Translations under genes and position numbers: made by a program | The notes under the pieces: generated by a model | The model's database searches: none | What the model saw: only the letters and a program-made list of their open reading frames with translations | What the model was told of the DNA's origin: nothing | NCBI GenBank assembly: GCA_910578425.1 | Contig: CAJTQX010000001.1 | Coordinates: 110,269-174,268 of the forward strand | Origin: an uncultured Anaerotignum sp. | GTDB lineage: Bacteria; Bacillota; Clostridia; Lachnospirales; Anaerotignaceae | DNA length: 64,000 bases | Direction: 5' to 3' | Shown: positions 51,773 through 60,757 of the stretch, piece by piece | Layout of the letters: each line of letters opens with the position of its first letter | How positions within the stretch are numbered: the first letter of the stretch is position 1

Positions 51773-52954
51773 ATGGCAATCAAAGAATATATCCTGGCGG
51801 AAAAGGAGTATTTGGTGAATATGCGGCGGCAGTTCCACGCACACCCTGAGGTCAGTCTGAAAGAATATGAAACCTGTGAAACAATTGAACGGGAATTGGA
51901 CAGCATGGGCGTCCCGCACAGGCGCGTAGGCGAAACGGGCGTTTACGGATGGATAGACGGCAAAAAGGCGGGCGATGGAAAAATTATCGTACTGCGGGCA
52001 GACATTGACGCGCTGGCAATGGATGATTTGAAGGACGTGCCGTATCGTTCGCAGAACAGCGGCGTATGTCACGCCTGCGGGCATGACGCACATACAGCTA
52101 CGCTGCTTGGCGCGGCAAAAGTATTGAAGCAGAAGGAAAAGGAATTTTCCGGTCAGGTTCGGCTGTTTTTCCAGCAGGCGGAGGAAATCGGTCAGGGCGG
52201 GCGGTTGTTTGTGCGGGAAAACCTGCTGGACGGAGCGGTGCGCGTGTTTGGCGCGCATGTTGCCAGCGGATTGGACAGCGGAAAAATTGCCCTGACGAAA
52301 GGTCCGCAGAATGCAAGCTGTGATTATTTCAAAATCAAAATTAAGGGCAGGGGCGCGCATGTTTCAATGCCGCATCTGGGCGTTGACGCGGCTTATATCG
52401 CCGCACAGGTTCTTGTCGCATTGCAGTCCATTGTCGCAAGGAATACCAACCCGCTGGAAACGGTCGTTGTTGGCGTCGGGGTGCTGCGGGCGGGGACGCA
52501 GTACAACATTATCGCGGAAGATGCCGAACTGGAAGGAACAACGCGCTGCTTCCTGCCGGAGGTGCGCAGTTTCACGAATGAACGAATACGGCAGATTGCG
52601 GAGCATACGGCAGAAATGTTCGGCGGCACAGCCGAGGTGGAATTTCGGAATTATGCGGCCCCGCTCATCAACGATGGACAGGCTGTGGAGGAAGTAACGC
52701 AGGTTGTGGAACGTTTCTGGCCGAAGGAGAATATTGTGCCGGATTTTGAGAAGGCACTGGGGGCGGATGATTTCGCGGATTTTCTGGCAGTGACGAAAGG
52801 GATGTATGCCTTTGTGGGGACAAGGAATCCGGAAAATCCCAATACTGCTGTGGCACACCATCATGGACTGTTTGATATTGATGAGGAGGCAATGCTGCTT
52901 TCCTGCAATGCGTATGTGGATTACGCGCTTTGGGTGTTGCAGGAAATGGAGTAA
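51773..52954 (+). CDS. M20D amidohydrolase (N-acyl-amino acid/aminoacylase type)
   Basis: 393 aa, HipO/AbgB-like metallopeptidase. RRQFHAHPEVSLKEYET near the start, VLRADIDALAM, metal ligands in CHACGHDAHTATLLGAA (Cys, His, His), EEIGQGGRLFV (Glu base) and a terminal VAHHHGLFDIDEEA with the last His. Domain order catalytic-dimerisation-catalytic is normal. It follows metQ by 66 bases; with the methionine importer it may release methionine from N-acyl-methionine, but substrate is not shown. Confidence 0.88.
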   Translation: MAIKEYILAEKEYLVNMRRQFHAHPEVSLKEYETCETIERELDSMGVPHRRVGETGVYGWIDGKKAGDGKIIVLRADIDALAMDDLKDVPYRSQNSGVCHACGHDAHTATLLGAAKVLKQKEKEFSGQVRLFFQQAEEIGQGGRLFVRENLLDGAVRVFGAHVASGLDSGKIALTKGPQNASCDYFKIKIKGRGAHVSMPHLGVDAAYIAAQVLVALQSIVARNTNPLETVVVGVGVLRAGTQYNIIAEDAELEGTTRCFLPEVRSFTNERIRQIAEHTAEMFGGTAEVEFRNYAAPLINDGQAVEEVTQVVERFWPKENIVPDFEKALGADDFADFLAVTKGMYAFVGTRNPENPNTAVAHHHGLFDIDEEAMLLSCNAYVDYALWVLQEME

Positions 52955-52997
52955 AAAAGAGAATCTTTATAAGACAGATACCCATTGGAAAGCAGAA

Positions 52998-53026
52998 TTG
53001 CTTTTCAGAGGGTACTGCTTTATAAT
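52998..53026 (+). promoter_or_regulatory. Promoter of the small hypothetical gene at 53060
   Basis: TTGCTT (52998..53003), 17-base spacer, TATAAT (53021..53026). Confidence 0.7.
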
Positions 53027-53059
53027 GGGCAAATAGTAAATTGTCAGGAGGTTTGTTTT

Positions 53060-53542
53060 ATGGCAGATTGGGCATTGCGTGATTGGCTGACGGAAGATGG
53101 CTGCGGCTGGTGGGGAAAACAGACGCTTGACTTTGGAGGAAAAGCAGTTGAGGTTGATATATTCGTGCAAGGCGAAGAAATTACCGAAAAGCAAACCGAG
53201 GCATTTTCGTGTTTTATGGAAAAATGGACACTGTTGCAGACAGAACTAATCGGAGCACTAATCAGGTACTATAATGAAAAAGAACGTTTTTCTTATGGTC
53301 CTGAACAGGAAAAGGAAAAAGAAGAATTCTGGCCGGAGATTGAAACGAAAGAATTGCTTCTTAAGGCAGTTTCACTGGAGACAATCGTTGTTGCAGAGGA
53401 TTTTCTGATGAATGAAGGCAGACGTATCTATTTGCTTTTTTCAAAGGATTGGGGCGGTAAAGACTTTGATGATAACGGAATTGGTGTTTGCTATATAGAC
53501 GAGAGGATTGCAGAAATCGGTTATAAGGATATCGCGTTTTGA
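53060..53542 (+). CDS. Hypothetical acidic protein, possibly DUF6985/DUF2004-like
   Basis: 160 aa, no signal or membrane segment. N-terminal half: LDFGGKAVEVDIFVQGEEITEKQTEAF, a mid helix with ALIRYYNEKERFSY, and a late EDFLMNEGRRIYLLFSKDWGG followed by GIGVCYIDERI. The pattern (beta strands, short YY-containing helix, W-D/E-x-G-x-G-V end) resembles small DUF2004/DUF6985 proteins, some of which are immunity-like. It has its own promoter and AGGAGG site. Function unknown. Confidence 0.6.
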   Translation: MADWALRDWLTEDGCGWWGKQTLDFGGKAVEVDIFVQGEEITEKQTEAFSCFMEKWTLLQTELIGALIRYYNEKERFSYGPEQEKEKEEFWPEIETKELLLKAVSLETIVVAEDFLMNEGRRIYLLFSKDWGGKDFDDNGIGVCYIDERIAEIGYKDIAF

Positions 53543-53571
53543 CGTTGTTTTCCACAAGCGTCATACGCATA

Positions 53572-53610
53572 AAAGGGCAAGGCAAACCGGAATGGTCTGT
53601 CTTGCCCTTT
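53572..53610. terminator. Bidirectional terminator between convergent genes
   Basis: AAAGGGCAAG (53572..53581) pairs with CTTGCCCTTT (53601..53610), with a further inner ACC/GGT pair. Confidence 0.8.
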
Positions 53611-53616
53611 GCCATA

Positions 53617-54435
53617 TCATTCCTGCCATTTCATGAATTTTTTTTCCAAAAGGGAAATGCCCTCATACATTGCCGCAGCAAGCACAGCTAAAATGATCAC
53701 GCTGAGCATAACCCAGTCCAGCTTGAAAATCTGCCCGCCGTAAACAATCAGGAAACCAAGTCCTGACTGCGCGACAAGAAACTCCCCAACGATAACGCCT
53801 ACGAAGGAAAGCCCGACGTTGATTTTGAGCGCGTTTAATATGCAGGGAATGTTAGCCGGAAAAACCACTTTTGCCAATACCTGTAGTTTTGTGCCGCCGA
53901 AAATCTGTATCAGCTTTATTTTTTCGTGGTCAACCTGCAAAAATCCATTCAGCACAGACATTATCGTTACGACAACGGAAGTCAGCAGGGCAACAACAAT
54001 AATGGAGGTCTGGTTATTGCCAATCCAGACGATAATGATAGGGGCGAGTGCGGTTTTAGGGAGGGAATTCAGCACCACCAGATACGGTTCCGCTACATCG
54101 GAAACAAAACGGTTCCACCAGAGCAATACGGCAGTCAGCGTGCCTAAAATTGTCCCCAGAACGAAGCCCGCGACAGTTTCCCAGAGTGTCGTGCCGATGT
54201 GTGTCCAAAGTGAGCCGTCCCGCGCCATTTGGATACCGGCGGCGAGCATGCGGCTGGGCTGGCTGAATATGAAAGGGTCTATCCAGCCATAACGCGCGGC
54301 CGTTTCCCATAAAAGGAAAAACGCCAAAAGGAGCGTCCATTGAATTATCAGGACGAGTGCTTTCCGCCTTTGTATACGGGAAAGGAATGCCGCCTGCTCC
54401 CGGGAAATGACCTGTTGTGATTTTTTACGAAACAT
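53617..54435 (-). CDS. ABC transporter permease (SsuC/TauC/ThiX type)
   Basis: 272 aa, six membrane helices, nitrate/sulfonate/taurine/HMP-type permease. LVLNSLPKTALAPIIIVWIGN and the coupling-loop KIKLIQIFGGTKLQVLAKVVFP are typical; LSFVGVIVGEFLVAQSGLGFLIV closes the core. ATG at 54435 overlaps the ATPase gene by 11 bases, with AAGGAG about 12 bases upstream. Substrate not determined; taurine, sulfonate or thiamine-precursor transporters all look like this. Confidence 0.85.
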   Translation of the reverse strand: MFRKKSQQVISREQAAFLSRIQRRKALVLIIQWTLLLAFFLLWETAARYGWIDPFIFSQPSRMLAAGIQMARDGSLWTHIGTTLWETVAGFVLGTILGTLTAVLLWWNRFVSDVAEPYLVVLNSLPKTALAPIIIVWIGNNQTSIIVVALLTSVVVTIMSVLNGFLQVDHEKIKLIQIFGGTKLQVLAKVVFPANIPCILNALKINVGLSFVGVIVGEFLVAQSGLGFLIVYGGQIFKLDWVMLSVIILAVLAAAMYEGISLLEKKFMKWQE

Positions 54436-55171
54436 GGACGTCCAACTCCTTCCAGATTGCATTGAAATATTCCCGGAATTCGGGAGCTTCCCGCGCTTTC
54501 ATAGGGCTGTATTCCTCAATGGAAAGCTGTATTGGATATATTTTTTTCAGTCTTGCCGGACGCCCTGAAAGCACGATGACTCTGTCGGAAAGGCTGATTG
54601 CCTCCGATATATCATGGCTGACCAATATGGCTGTTTTGCCTTCTTTTCGGATGATGGAACCGATTTCATCGGAAACAGAAAGGCGCGTCTGATAATCCAA
54701 TGCGGAAAACGGCTCATCCAGCAGAAGGATATCCGGACGCACAGCCAGCGTGCGGATCAGCGCGGCTCTCTGACGCATGCCGCCGGAAAGCTGGTATGGG
54801 TAGTGCTCTTTGAAATCACCTAAGCCGTACTGCTCCAGCAGGGTATCAACGTATTCTATGTTTTCTTTTGTCAGTTTTTTTTGTATTTCCAACCCCAAAA
54901 GGGCGTTGCTGCGGATGCTCCGCCATTCCAGCAGGTAATCTTTCTGCAGCATGTAGCCGATTTCGCCATCAATCCGGATACTTCCTTCGGAGGGGGAGAG
55001 AAGCCCTGCCAGCATGGAAAGAATGGAAGATTTCCCACAGCCGCTGGGACCGACGATACAGATAAATTCACCGGGGAGCACCTCAAGATTCAGATGGGAA
55101 ACAGCAGGAGTTTCGCCGCTGACGCTGTGATAACGCAGGCTGACATTATCTAGTGAAACGATTGGGCGCAT
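54425..55171 (-). CDS. ABC transporter ATP-binding protein (SsuB/TauB/ThiZ type)
   Basis: 248 aa. Walker A GPSGCGKSS, Q-loop YMLQKDYLLEWRSI, signature QLSGGMRQRAALIRTL, Walker B ILLLDEPFSALD, and H-loop SHDISEA. Same subfamily as the adjacent permease and overlaps it. Starts at ATG 55171 on the minus strand with GAGGTCG upstream. Confidence 0.9.
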   Translation of the reverse strand: MRPIVSLDNVSLRYHSVSGETPAVSHLNLEVLPGEFICIVGPSGCGKSSILSMLAGLLSPSEGSIRIDGEIGYMLQKDYLLEWRSIRSNALLGLEIQKKLTKENIEYVDTLLEQYGLGDFKEHYPYQLSGGMRQRAALIRTLAVRPDILLLDEPFSALDYQTRLSVSDEIGSIIRKEGKTAILVSHDISEAISLSDRVIVLSGRPARLKKIYPIQLSIEEYSPMKAREAPEFREYFNAIWKELDVHVS

Positions 55172-55318
55172 GGGAACGACCTCCTTGACGGTTTATATTC
55201 TCATTATATTTCTGCAAGGACAAAAGGTGCATTTCCGGTGCAAAGAAACAGTAGCCAAAAAAAAGAATTTGTGTTATGATTTTTGTACTTTATAACTGGA
55301 AATGGAAGGAGAATACAA

Positions 55319-55966
55319 ATGGACTGGAAAAAAACAGCTTTGGTTGTGATTGATATGGAAAACGCTTTTATTGACGAAAGTTCGCCCTTGTGCATCAAAC
55401 AGGCGGCGGCAACTGTACCAGCATGCGGCAAAGTAATTCGTAAGGCGAGAGAACGGGAAACCCCTGTTTTTTTCGTTAATCGCGTTTACCGAAGGAATGG
55501 CAGTGATGTAGAGTTTACGCGATATGAAAGCTGGGAAAAAGGCGGAAGATATCTTGCGCCGGGCAGTACGGGACCGCTTTCGATTGAAGTACCGAAGGAA
55601 TTTTTGCCGACACCAAAGGATTATACGATCATAAAGCCCCGTTTTTCAGCTTTTTTCCAGACGGAATTGGATCTGGTGCTGCGGCGTTTGGGTGTAAAAA
55701 CAGTTTTCCTGATTGGAACAACAACACCGAATTGTATCCGAACGACTTGCTATGACGGACTTTCTTTGGATTATAATATAATCGTCATTGAGGATTGCTG
55801 TTCTTCCAATACGGAAGAAATTCAACGGATCAATATGGAAGATATGGCGCGCGCCGGAGCTGTGCTGACTGATACGGATGCATTTTGCGCTGACAGATAT
55901 GAGGCAGAGGATTTTGCAGGGGAGATACAGAGAAGGGTGCAGGAAGATGGAACTGCGCCGGAATAA
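55319..55966 (+). CDS. Isochorismatase-like cysteine hydrolase
   Basis: 215 aa, isochorismatase superfamily. Catalytic triad Asp12 (VVIDMENAF), Lys106 (IIKPRFSAF) and Cys139 (TTTPNCIRTTCYDG). Such enzymes hydrolyse isochorismate, nicotinamide, N-carbamoyl or ureido compounds; a true isochorismatase would lack this cysteine, so an amidase is likelier. It lies divergent between the ATPase and the binding-protein genes of one transporter system, suggesting it acts on the imported compound. GGAAGGAG site before ATG 55319. Confidence 0.88.
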   Translation: MDWKKTALVVIDMENAFIDESSPLCIKQAAATVPACGKVIRKARERETPVFFVNRVYRRNGSDVEFTRYESWEKGGRYLAPGSTGPLSIEVPKEFLPTPKDYTIIKPRFSAFFQTELDLVLRRLGVKTVFLIGTTTPNCIRTTCYDGLSLDYNIIVIEDCCSSNTEEIQRINMEDMARAGAVLTDTDAFCADRYEAEDFAGEIQRRVQEDGTAPE

Positions 55967-56170
55967 GGAGAGAGGGTATTAAAAACATACATATTTTTCA
56001 ATTCTCTGCGATGGAATGCAGCACGAACATACCACGATGAAAATGGGACTTTTGCCGACATGGAAATATTACTGCATAAAAATGCTTCGGAATGTGAAAA
56101 TGCAGGTGTTTCTTTCCAGAATGGTGTAAGAATGTCTTCGTGGACAGCAGTACTGACAGTGAGAAAATAA
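55967..56170 (+). pseudogene. Coding-like frame without a start codon, after the cysteine hydrolase
   Basis: Directly after the hydrolase stop and in the same frame, a 67-codon reading frame runs to a TAA at 56168..56170. It reads as a plausible protein end (KTYIFFNSLRWNAARTYHDE, later ILLHKNASECENAGVSFQ and SSWTAVLTVRK), and GGAGAGAGG lies just before the expected start, but the codon there is GTA-TTA, not ATG, GTG or TTG. It may be a small gene that lost its start, a readthrough extension, or a remnant. No family recognised. Confidence 0.35.
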
Positions 56171-56176
56171 CATAAA

Positions 56177-56210
56177 TGAAAGACCCGTTTCGTGAGAATC
56201 GGGTCTTTCA
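56177..56210. terminator. Bidirectional terminator between convergent genes
   Basis: TGAAAGACCCG (56177..56187) pairs with CGGGTCTTTCA (56200..56210), A/T-rich on both sides. Confidence 0.82.
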
Positions 56211-56220
56211 TCAAAAGAGA

Positions 56221-57219
56221 TTACTGCATTGCTTTTTCTGCGAAATCGGTACGAATCAGATCGTCATAAGGCACGCGGGTATCCAACTCGCCGCCGGCCT
56301 GCATGATATCCTGAATCAGTTCAAAGCCTTCCTTTGAAAATACGGGATCTTCCTTCCAGGTATCCTGCGCTTTGTAGCGTTCAATGATGGTTGTCAGGGT
56401 TTCCAGGTCAGAGTCAGGGAATTGCGGAAGGATGGCTTCGGCAATTTCTGCTGAGGTATGCTCCTTTACCCAAAGCTGCCCCTTGTAGATGGCACGCGTA
56501 AACGCTTCGATAACGTCAGGATTTTCCTGCATAAAATCATCGCGTGCCATATAAACAGTGTATGGAACATAGCCGCTGGCTTCACCTAAGGACGCAACGA
56601 TATATCCGCTGCCGCTTTGCTCCAGCGTTGTGGCAACCGGCTCAAATTCAACAGTATAATCGCCGACGTCACCAGTAAACGCGCCTGCTGTTGAAGAAAA
56701 ATCAATATTATTGATAATTTCTACGTCTTCCCCGATTTTCAAGTCATTTTCTTTCAGCACATATTCCAGAACAAGCTCCGGCATACCGCCCAGTCTGCCG
56801 CCGATGACAGATGCTCCTTTCAAATCCTGCCATTCAAAATCAGGCTCATCTTCCCGCGAAACAAGGAAATTTCCTGCCCGTTGGGTCAGTTGTAAAAATG
56901 CTTTTGGATAGTCCTCTTTTCCTTCATTATAGACGTAAAGACCCGCTTCTGTCCCAAGCAGAGCAACATCCGCCGCATTGGAAAGCAGGGCGGTCATGGA
57001 TTTATCCGCGCCGTTGCCAACTGCAACCGAAACCTCCAGACCTTCTTCCGCAAAAAAGCCTTTCTCCAGCGCGACATATTGTGGTGCGTAAAAAACAGAA
57101 TGTACGACTTCGTTCAGACGGACAGGCGTCAGACCTTCCTCAGCGGAATCTGTTGTACATCCTGCACACAGACTAAGTGCAAGAATCCCCGCTGTGGCGG
57201 TACAAATTACTTTTTTCAT
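56221..57219 (-). CDS. NMT1/THI5-type substrate-binding lipoprotein
   Basis: 332 aa. Lipobox LCAGC near residue 20. VRLNEVVHSVFYAPQYVALEKGFFAEEGLEVSV-like start, ADKSMTALLSNAADVALLGTEA, and DLKGASVIGGRLGGMPELVLEYVLK are typical of binding proteins for nitrate, sulfonates, taurine or thiamine pyrimidine (ThiY). Belongs by family to the permease and ATPase at 53617..55171, from which it is separated by the divergent hydrolase gene. Substrate unknown. Confidence 0.85.
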   Translation of the reverse strand: MKKVICTATAGILALSLCAGCTTDSAEEGLTPVRLNEVVHSVFYAPQYVALEKGFFAEEGLEVSVAVGNGADKSMTALLSNAADVALLGTEAGLYVYNEGKEDYPKAFLQLTQRAGNFLVSREDEPDFEWQDLKGASVIGGRLGGMPELVLEYVLKENDLKIGEDVEIINNIDFSSTAGAFTGDVGDYTVEFEPVATTLEQSGSGYIVASLGEASGYVPYTVYMARDDFMQENPDVIEAFTRAIYKGQLWVKEHTSAEIAEAILPQFPDSDLETLTTIIERYKAQDTWKEDPVFSKEGFELIQDIMQAGGELDTRVPYDDLIRTDFAEKAMQ

Positions 57220-57332
57220 GTTTGACCTCCCAAGGAAACTGATATGTTTTCACTATATGCAGAAAAGCGGCAAAAAGTATGTTGTCTGGAAATTTTTTGG
57301 CGGGAAGGATATGTTTTTTCTGCTTTTTGGTG

Positions 57333-57412
57333 TATAATGTTTTACAGCTACAAGCTGTGCAAAGCGGAAACAAAAAACTTTTTATGCTTGCATAAGAAAA
57401 AGTTTTTTTGTT
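57333..57412 (+). promoter_or_regulatory. Leader region of polA with -10 box and two hairpins
   Basis: TATAAT (57333..57338) without a clear -35. Then ACAGCT-ACA-AGCTGT (57344..57358) and a long A/T stem 57369..57412 capped by TTATG-CTTG-CATAA and containing a run of seven T, possibly a weak attenuator. Confidence 0.45.
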
Positions 57413-57481
57413 ATCAGCATTATAGGGCGACAGCACAAATGAGTAAAGCACAGCGCAAATAAGCTATTTGGGAGGTCTTTT

Positions 57482-60136
57482 ATGGCTGAAAAAATAATGA
57501 TAATTGATGGAAACAGTATCGTAAACCGTGCATTTTATGGTGTACCCCTGCTGACAGATGCGCAGGGACGCTACACCAACGGGGTTTACGGTTTTTTGAA
57601 TATTCTTTTCAAACTTTTAGATGAGGAGCAGCCGAAATATTGGGCAGTGGCATTTGACCTGCATGCGCCCACATTCCGCCACAAGACATATGCAGAATAC
57701 AAAGGGACGCGCAAAGGGATGCCGGAGGAACTGCGGGAGCAGATGCCATTATTAAAAGAAGTCCTTCGGGTTATGCATATCCCAATTTTCGAGCAGGAGG
57801 GCTATGAGGCAGATGATATTCTGGGGACACTTTCCGCTATGGCAGAGCGGGAAGGGATTCGCCCTGTTATTGTGTCTGGTGACAGGGACCTTTTGCAGAT
57901 TGCAAGCGAAACGGTAAAGGTGCGCATACCGAAAACTAAAGGCGGACGGACAGAAACAGAGGATTATTATGCCGCTGACGTTATGGAAAAATACGGCGTT
58001 ACACCATTGGAGTTTATTGATGTAAAAGCGTTGATGGGCGATGCATCTGACAACATCCCGGGCGTACCCGGCATTGGTGAAAAAACAGCTGTAAAAATTA
58101 TACAGCAGTATCACGACATAGAAACGGCAATTGCACATGCGGCAGAGATTAAGCCAAAAAAAGCGTCAGAAAATCTGACGGAATTTCAAGAGCAGGCAAG
58201 GCTCAGCAAATATCTTGCAACTATTATCCGTGATATGCCGCTGGAGTGGGACAGGGAAAAGCTGGAGCGGAAGGATACTTTCAATCCTGCCGCTTACGAA
58301 ATGATAAAACAACTGGAATTCAAGAGCATGTTCAGCCGTTTTGAGCGAACAAGGGAAACACGGAAGGAAAGCACATCCTGCCGCCATATTTCGGAGAAAG
58401 CAGAAGCGGAAGCATTTTTTGCGCGACTGGAACGGAAGGAAACGGGATATATCCTGTTGTATGACGAACAGGAATGTCAGGGGCTGGCGATATACCAACC
58501 CCCAATTGGCAGCATTTGGATGGAGACCAGCGATACTTTTCCGCTGGATGAACTCCTGGAAACAGCACGCACATTTTTTGCGGACAGCGCATTTCCAAAA
58601 ATTGGCCATGATATGAAAAAAGATATAAATCTTTTGCGTTCTATCGGATGTGAGCCGCAGGGACTGATTTTTGATACAGCAATTGCGGCATATCTTTTGA
58701 ATGCAACAGGAAATTCCTACGAATACGATGATATTTCCCGGGCTTTTTTGAATGAAAGCAATCCCTCCGCCGAGGAAATTATGGGAAAAGGCAGAAAAAA
58801 AATTGCATTTAAAACCCTGGAACCTCAACTGCGGGCAAATTTTGCCGCGAAACAGGCGGAGGTTGTTTTCCGAGCGAAAAGCGTTATGGAGGAACAGATG
58901 AGACAAAACGGGCAGGATAGCCTTTTTTACGACATCGAAATGCCTCTGCTTTTTGTTCTGGCAGATATGGAACAGGTCGGTATTAAAGTAGACAAACAAG
59001 CTCTGCTGGCATACCAGAGCCGCTTGGACGAAAGCATTGAAAGTATTACGAAAGAAATTTATGAGCTTTCCGAGGAGCCGTTTAACCTCAATTCCCCAAA
59101 GCAATTAGGTGTTATTCTTTTTGAGAAGCTGGGGCTGCGGGGTGGCAAGAAAACGAAAACAGGCTATTCCACAGCGGCTGACGTACTGGAAAAAATCCGG
59201 CACGACCATCCTATAGTCGAAAAAATACTTTATTACAGGCAGCTTGCGAAGCTGAAAAGCACCTATGCCGATGGGCTTCTGGCTGTGATGGATGCTGACA
59301 CTCATAAGATTTATTCGACTTTCAACCAGACCATTACGGCAACGGGACGTATCAGCTCCACAGAGCCGAACTTACAGAATATTCCCGTCCGGCTGGAACT
59401 GGGGCGGGAGCTTCGGAAAGTCTTTATTCCTGAAAGTGAGGAATACTGCTTTCTGGATGCGGACTATTCTCAGATTGAGCTGCGGGTGCTGGCGCATATT
59501 TCCGGCGATGAAACGTTAATCAACGCTTTCCGGCAGAACCAGGATATTCACAGGCTGACGGCTTCGCAGGTGTTTCATGTGCCGTTTGACGAGGTTACGC
59601 CTCTGCAAAGAAGTAATGCCAAGGCGGTAAATTTCGGCATTGTGTATGGTATCGGTTCATTCAGTCTGAGCCAGGATTTGGGGATTACCAGAAAAGAAGC
59701 GGAACAGTATATTGCCGCTTATTTCGCGAAATATCCGAAAATCAAGACATATATGGATAGGACCATTGCCGATGCAACAGAAAACGGCTATGTGTCTACA
59801 CTTTGGCACAGACGCCGTCCCATGCCGGAATTACAAAGCGGCAATTTTGTCCAGCGTTCGTTTGGAGAACGTGTTGCAATGAATATGCCGATACAGGGCA
59901 GCGCGGCGGATATAATTAAAATTGCGATGATAAAGGTACACCATGCTCTGCGGGAGGGCGGTTATCGTTCTCGTTTGATTTTGCAGGTACACGATGAACT
60001 GCTGATTGAAACGTATCGGGAGGAAAAAAAGGCTGTTGCGGCAATATTGAAGGAAAATATGGAGCAGGCGGCGGATCTTCTCGCGCCGCTGCTGGTAGAC
60101 GTACATGAAGGAAACTCATGGTTTGAGGCAAAATAA
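57482..60136 (+). CDS. polA: DNA polymerase I
   Basis: Repair and Okazaki-fragment polymerase. 884 aa. N-terminal 5'-3' exonuclease (residues 1-290: IIDGNSIVNRAFYGVPLL, GYEADDILGT, SGDRDLLQIA, LMGDASDNIPGVPGIGEKTA); a middle 3'-5' exonuclease-like domain in which the DxE active site appears lost (YDEQECQ where DTET is expected); C-terminal polymerase with DADYSQIELRVLAHISGD (motif A), RSNAKAVNFGIVYG (B) and VHDELLIE (C). As in Bacillus, proofreading is probably inactive. GGGAGG site before ATG 57482; first gene of an operon with coaE. Confidence 0.96.
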   Translation: MAEKIMIIDGNSIVNRAFYGVPLLTDAQGRYTNGVYGFLNILFKLLDEEQPKYWAVAFDLHAPTFRHKTYAEYKGTRKGMPEELREQMPLLKEVLRVMHIPIFEQEGYEADDILGTLSAMAEREGIRPVIVSGDRDLLQIASETVKVRIPKTKGGRTETEDYYAADVMEKYGVTPLEFIDVKALMGDASDNIPGVPGIGEKTAVKIIQQYHDIETAIAHAAEIKPKKASENLTEFQEQARLSKYLATIIRDMPLEWDREKLERKDTFNPAAYEMIKQLEFKSMFSRFERTRETRKESTSCRHISEKAEAEAFFARLERKETGYILLYDEQECQGLAIYQPPIGSIWMETSDTFPLDELLETARTFFADSAFPKIGHDMKKDINLLRSIGCEPQGLIFDTAIAAYLLNATGNSYEYDDISRAFLNESNPSAEEIMGKGRKKIAFKTLEPQLRANFAAKQAEVVFRAKSVMEEQMRQNGQDSLFYDIEMPLLFVLADMEQVGIKVDKQALLAYQSRLDESIESITKEIYELSEEPFNLNSPKQLGVILFEKLGLRGGKKTKTGYSTAADVLEKIRHDHPIVEKILYYRQLAKLKSTYADGLLAVMDADTHKIYSTFNQTITATGRISSTEPNLQNIPVRLELGRELRKVFIPESEEYCFLDADYSQIELRVLAHISGDETLINAFRQNQDIHRLTASQVFHVPFDEVTPLQRSNAKAVNFGIVYGIGSFSLSQDLGITRKEAEQYIAAYFAKYPKIKTYMDRTIADATENGYVSTLWHRRRPMPELQSGNFVQRSFGERVAMNMPIQGSAADIIKIAMIKVHHALREGGYRSRLILQVHDELLIETYREEKKAVAAILKENMEQAADLLAPLLVDVHEGNSWFEAK

Positions 60137-60148
60137 CAGGAGTATTTT

Positions 60149-60754
60149 ATGAAAGTGATTGGATTGACAGGAGGAACGGGCAGCGGGAAAAGCGTTGTCA
60201 GTCATCGTCTTGCGGCGGAAGGGTTTGTGATTATTGACGCAGACCGCATCAGCCATGAAATCATAGAACAGGGGAAGTCTGCTTATTCGGAAATCCTCGG
60301 CTATTTTGGCAGCGGTATTTTAGACGAAAATGGAGATATTGTCCGGCGTCAGCTGGGAGAAATCGTATTTCGGGATGCGGAAAAACTTGCATTTCTCAAT
60401 GAATGCACCCATAAATATATCATTGCAGAAATGAAGCGGCAGATAGAGAACGCGCAGGAAAGCGGGACGGCAAAAGCCGCCGTACTGGATGCGCCGCTTT
60501 TGCTGGAGGCGGGTCTGGATTCTATCTGTGATGAGGTTTGGGTTGTTTTTGCTGACAGCGAAACGCGTATGAAACGTATTATAGAGCGGGATGGCGTAAG
60601 TGCGGAGACAGCAAGGGCGCGTATTGCCAGCCAAAAAAGCTGGGAGGAATACCAGGAAGCTGCTGATAAAATTATCGACAACAGCAGGGATATTGCTTTT
60701 GTGGAGGAACAGGTCGGCCTGCTGGTGAAAAATTTAGAACAGGATGCGGAATAA
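60149..60754 (+). CDS. coaE: Dephospho-CoA kinase
   Basis: Last step of CoA synthesis: phosphorylates the 3'-OH of dephospho-CoA. 201 aa. P-loop TGGTGSGKS, DADRISHEI, LDAPLLLEAGLD and RMKRIIERDGVSAETARARIASQ (lid) are the CoaE motifs. Starts 12 bases after polA, a pairing frequent in Firmicutes. Confidence 0.96.
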   Translation: MKVIGLTGGTGSGKSVVSHRLAAEGFVIIDADRISHEIIEQGKSAYSEILGYFGSGILDENGDIVRRQLGEIVFRDAEKLAFLNECTHKYIIAEMKRQIENAQESGTAKAAVLDAPLLLEAGLDSICDEVWVVFADSETRMKRIIERDGVSAETARARIASQKSWEEYQEAADKIIDNSRDIAFVEEQVGLLVKNLEQDAE

Positions 60755-60757
60755 ACT

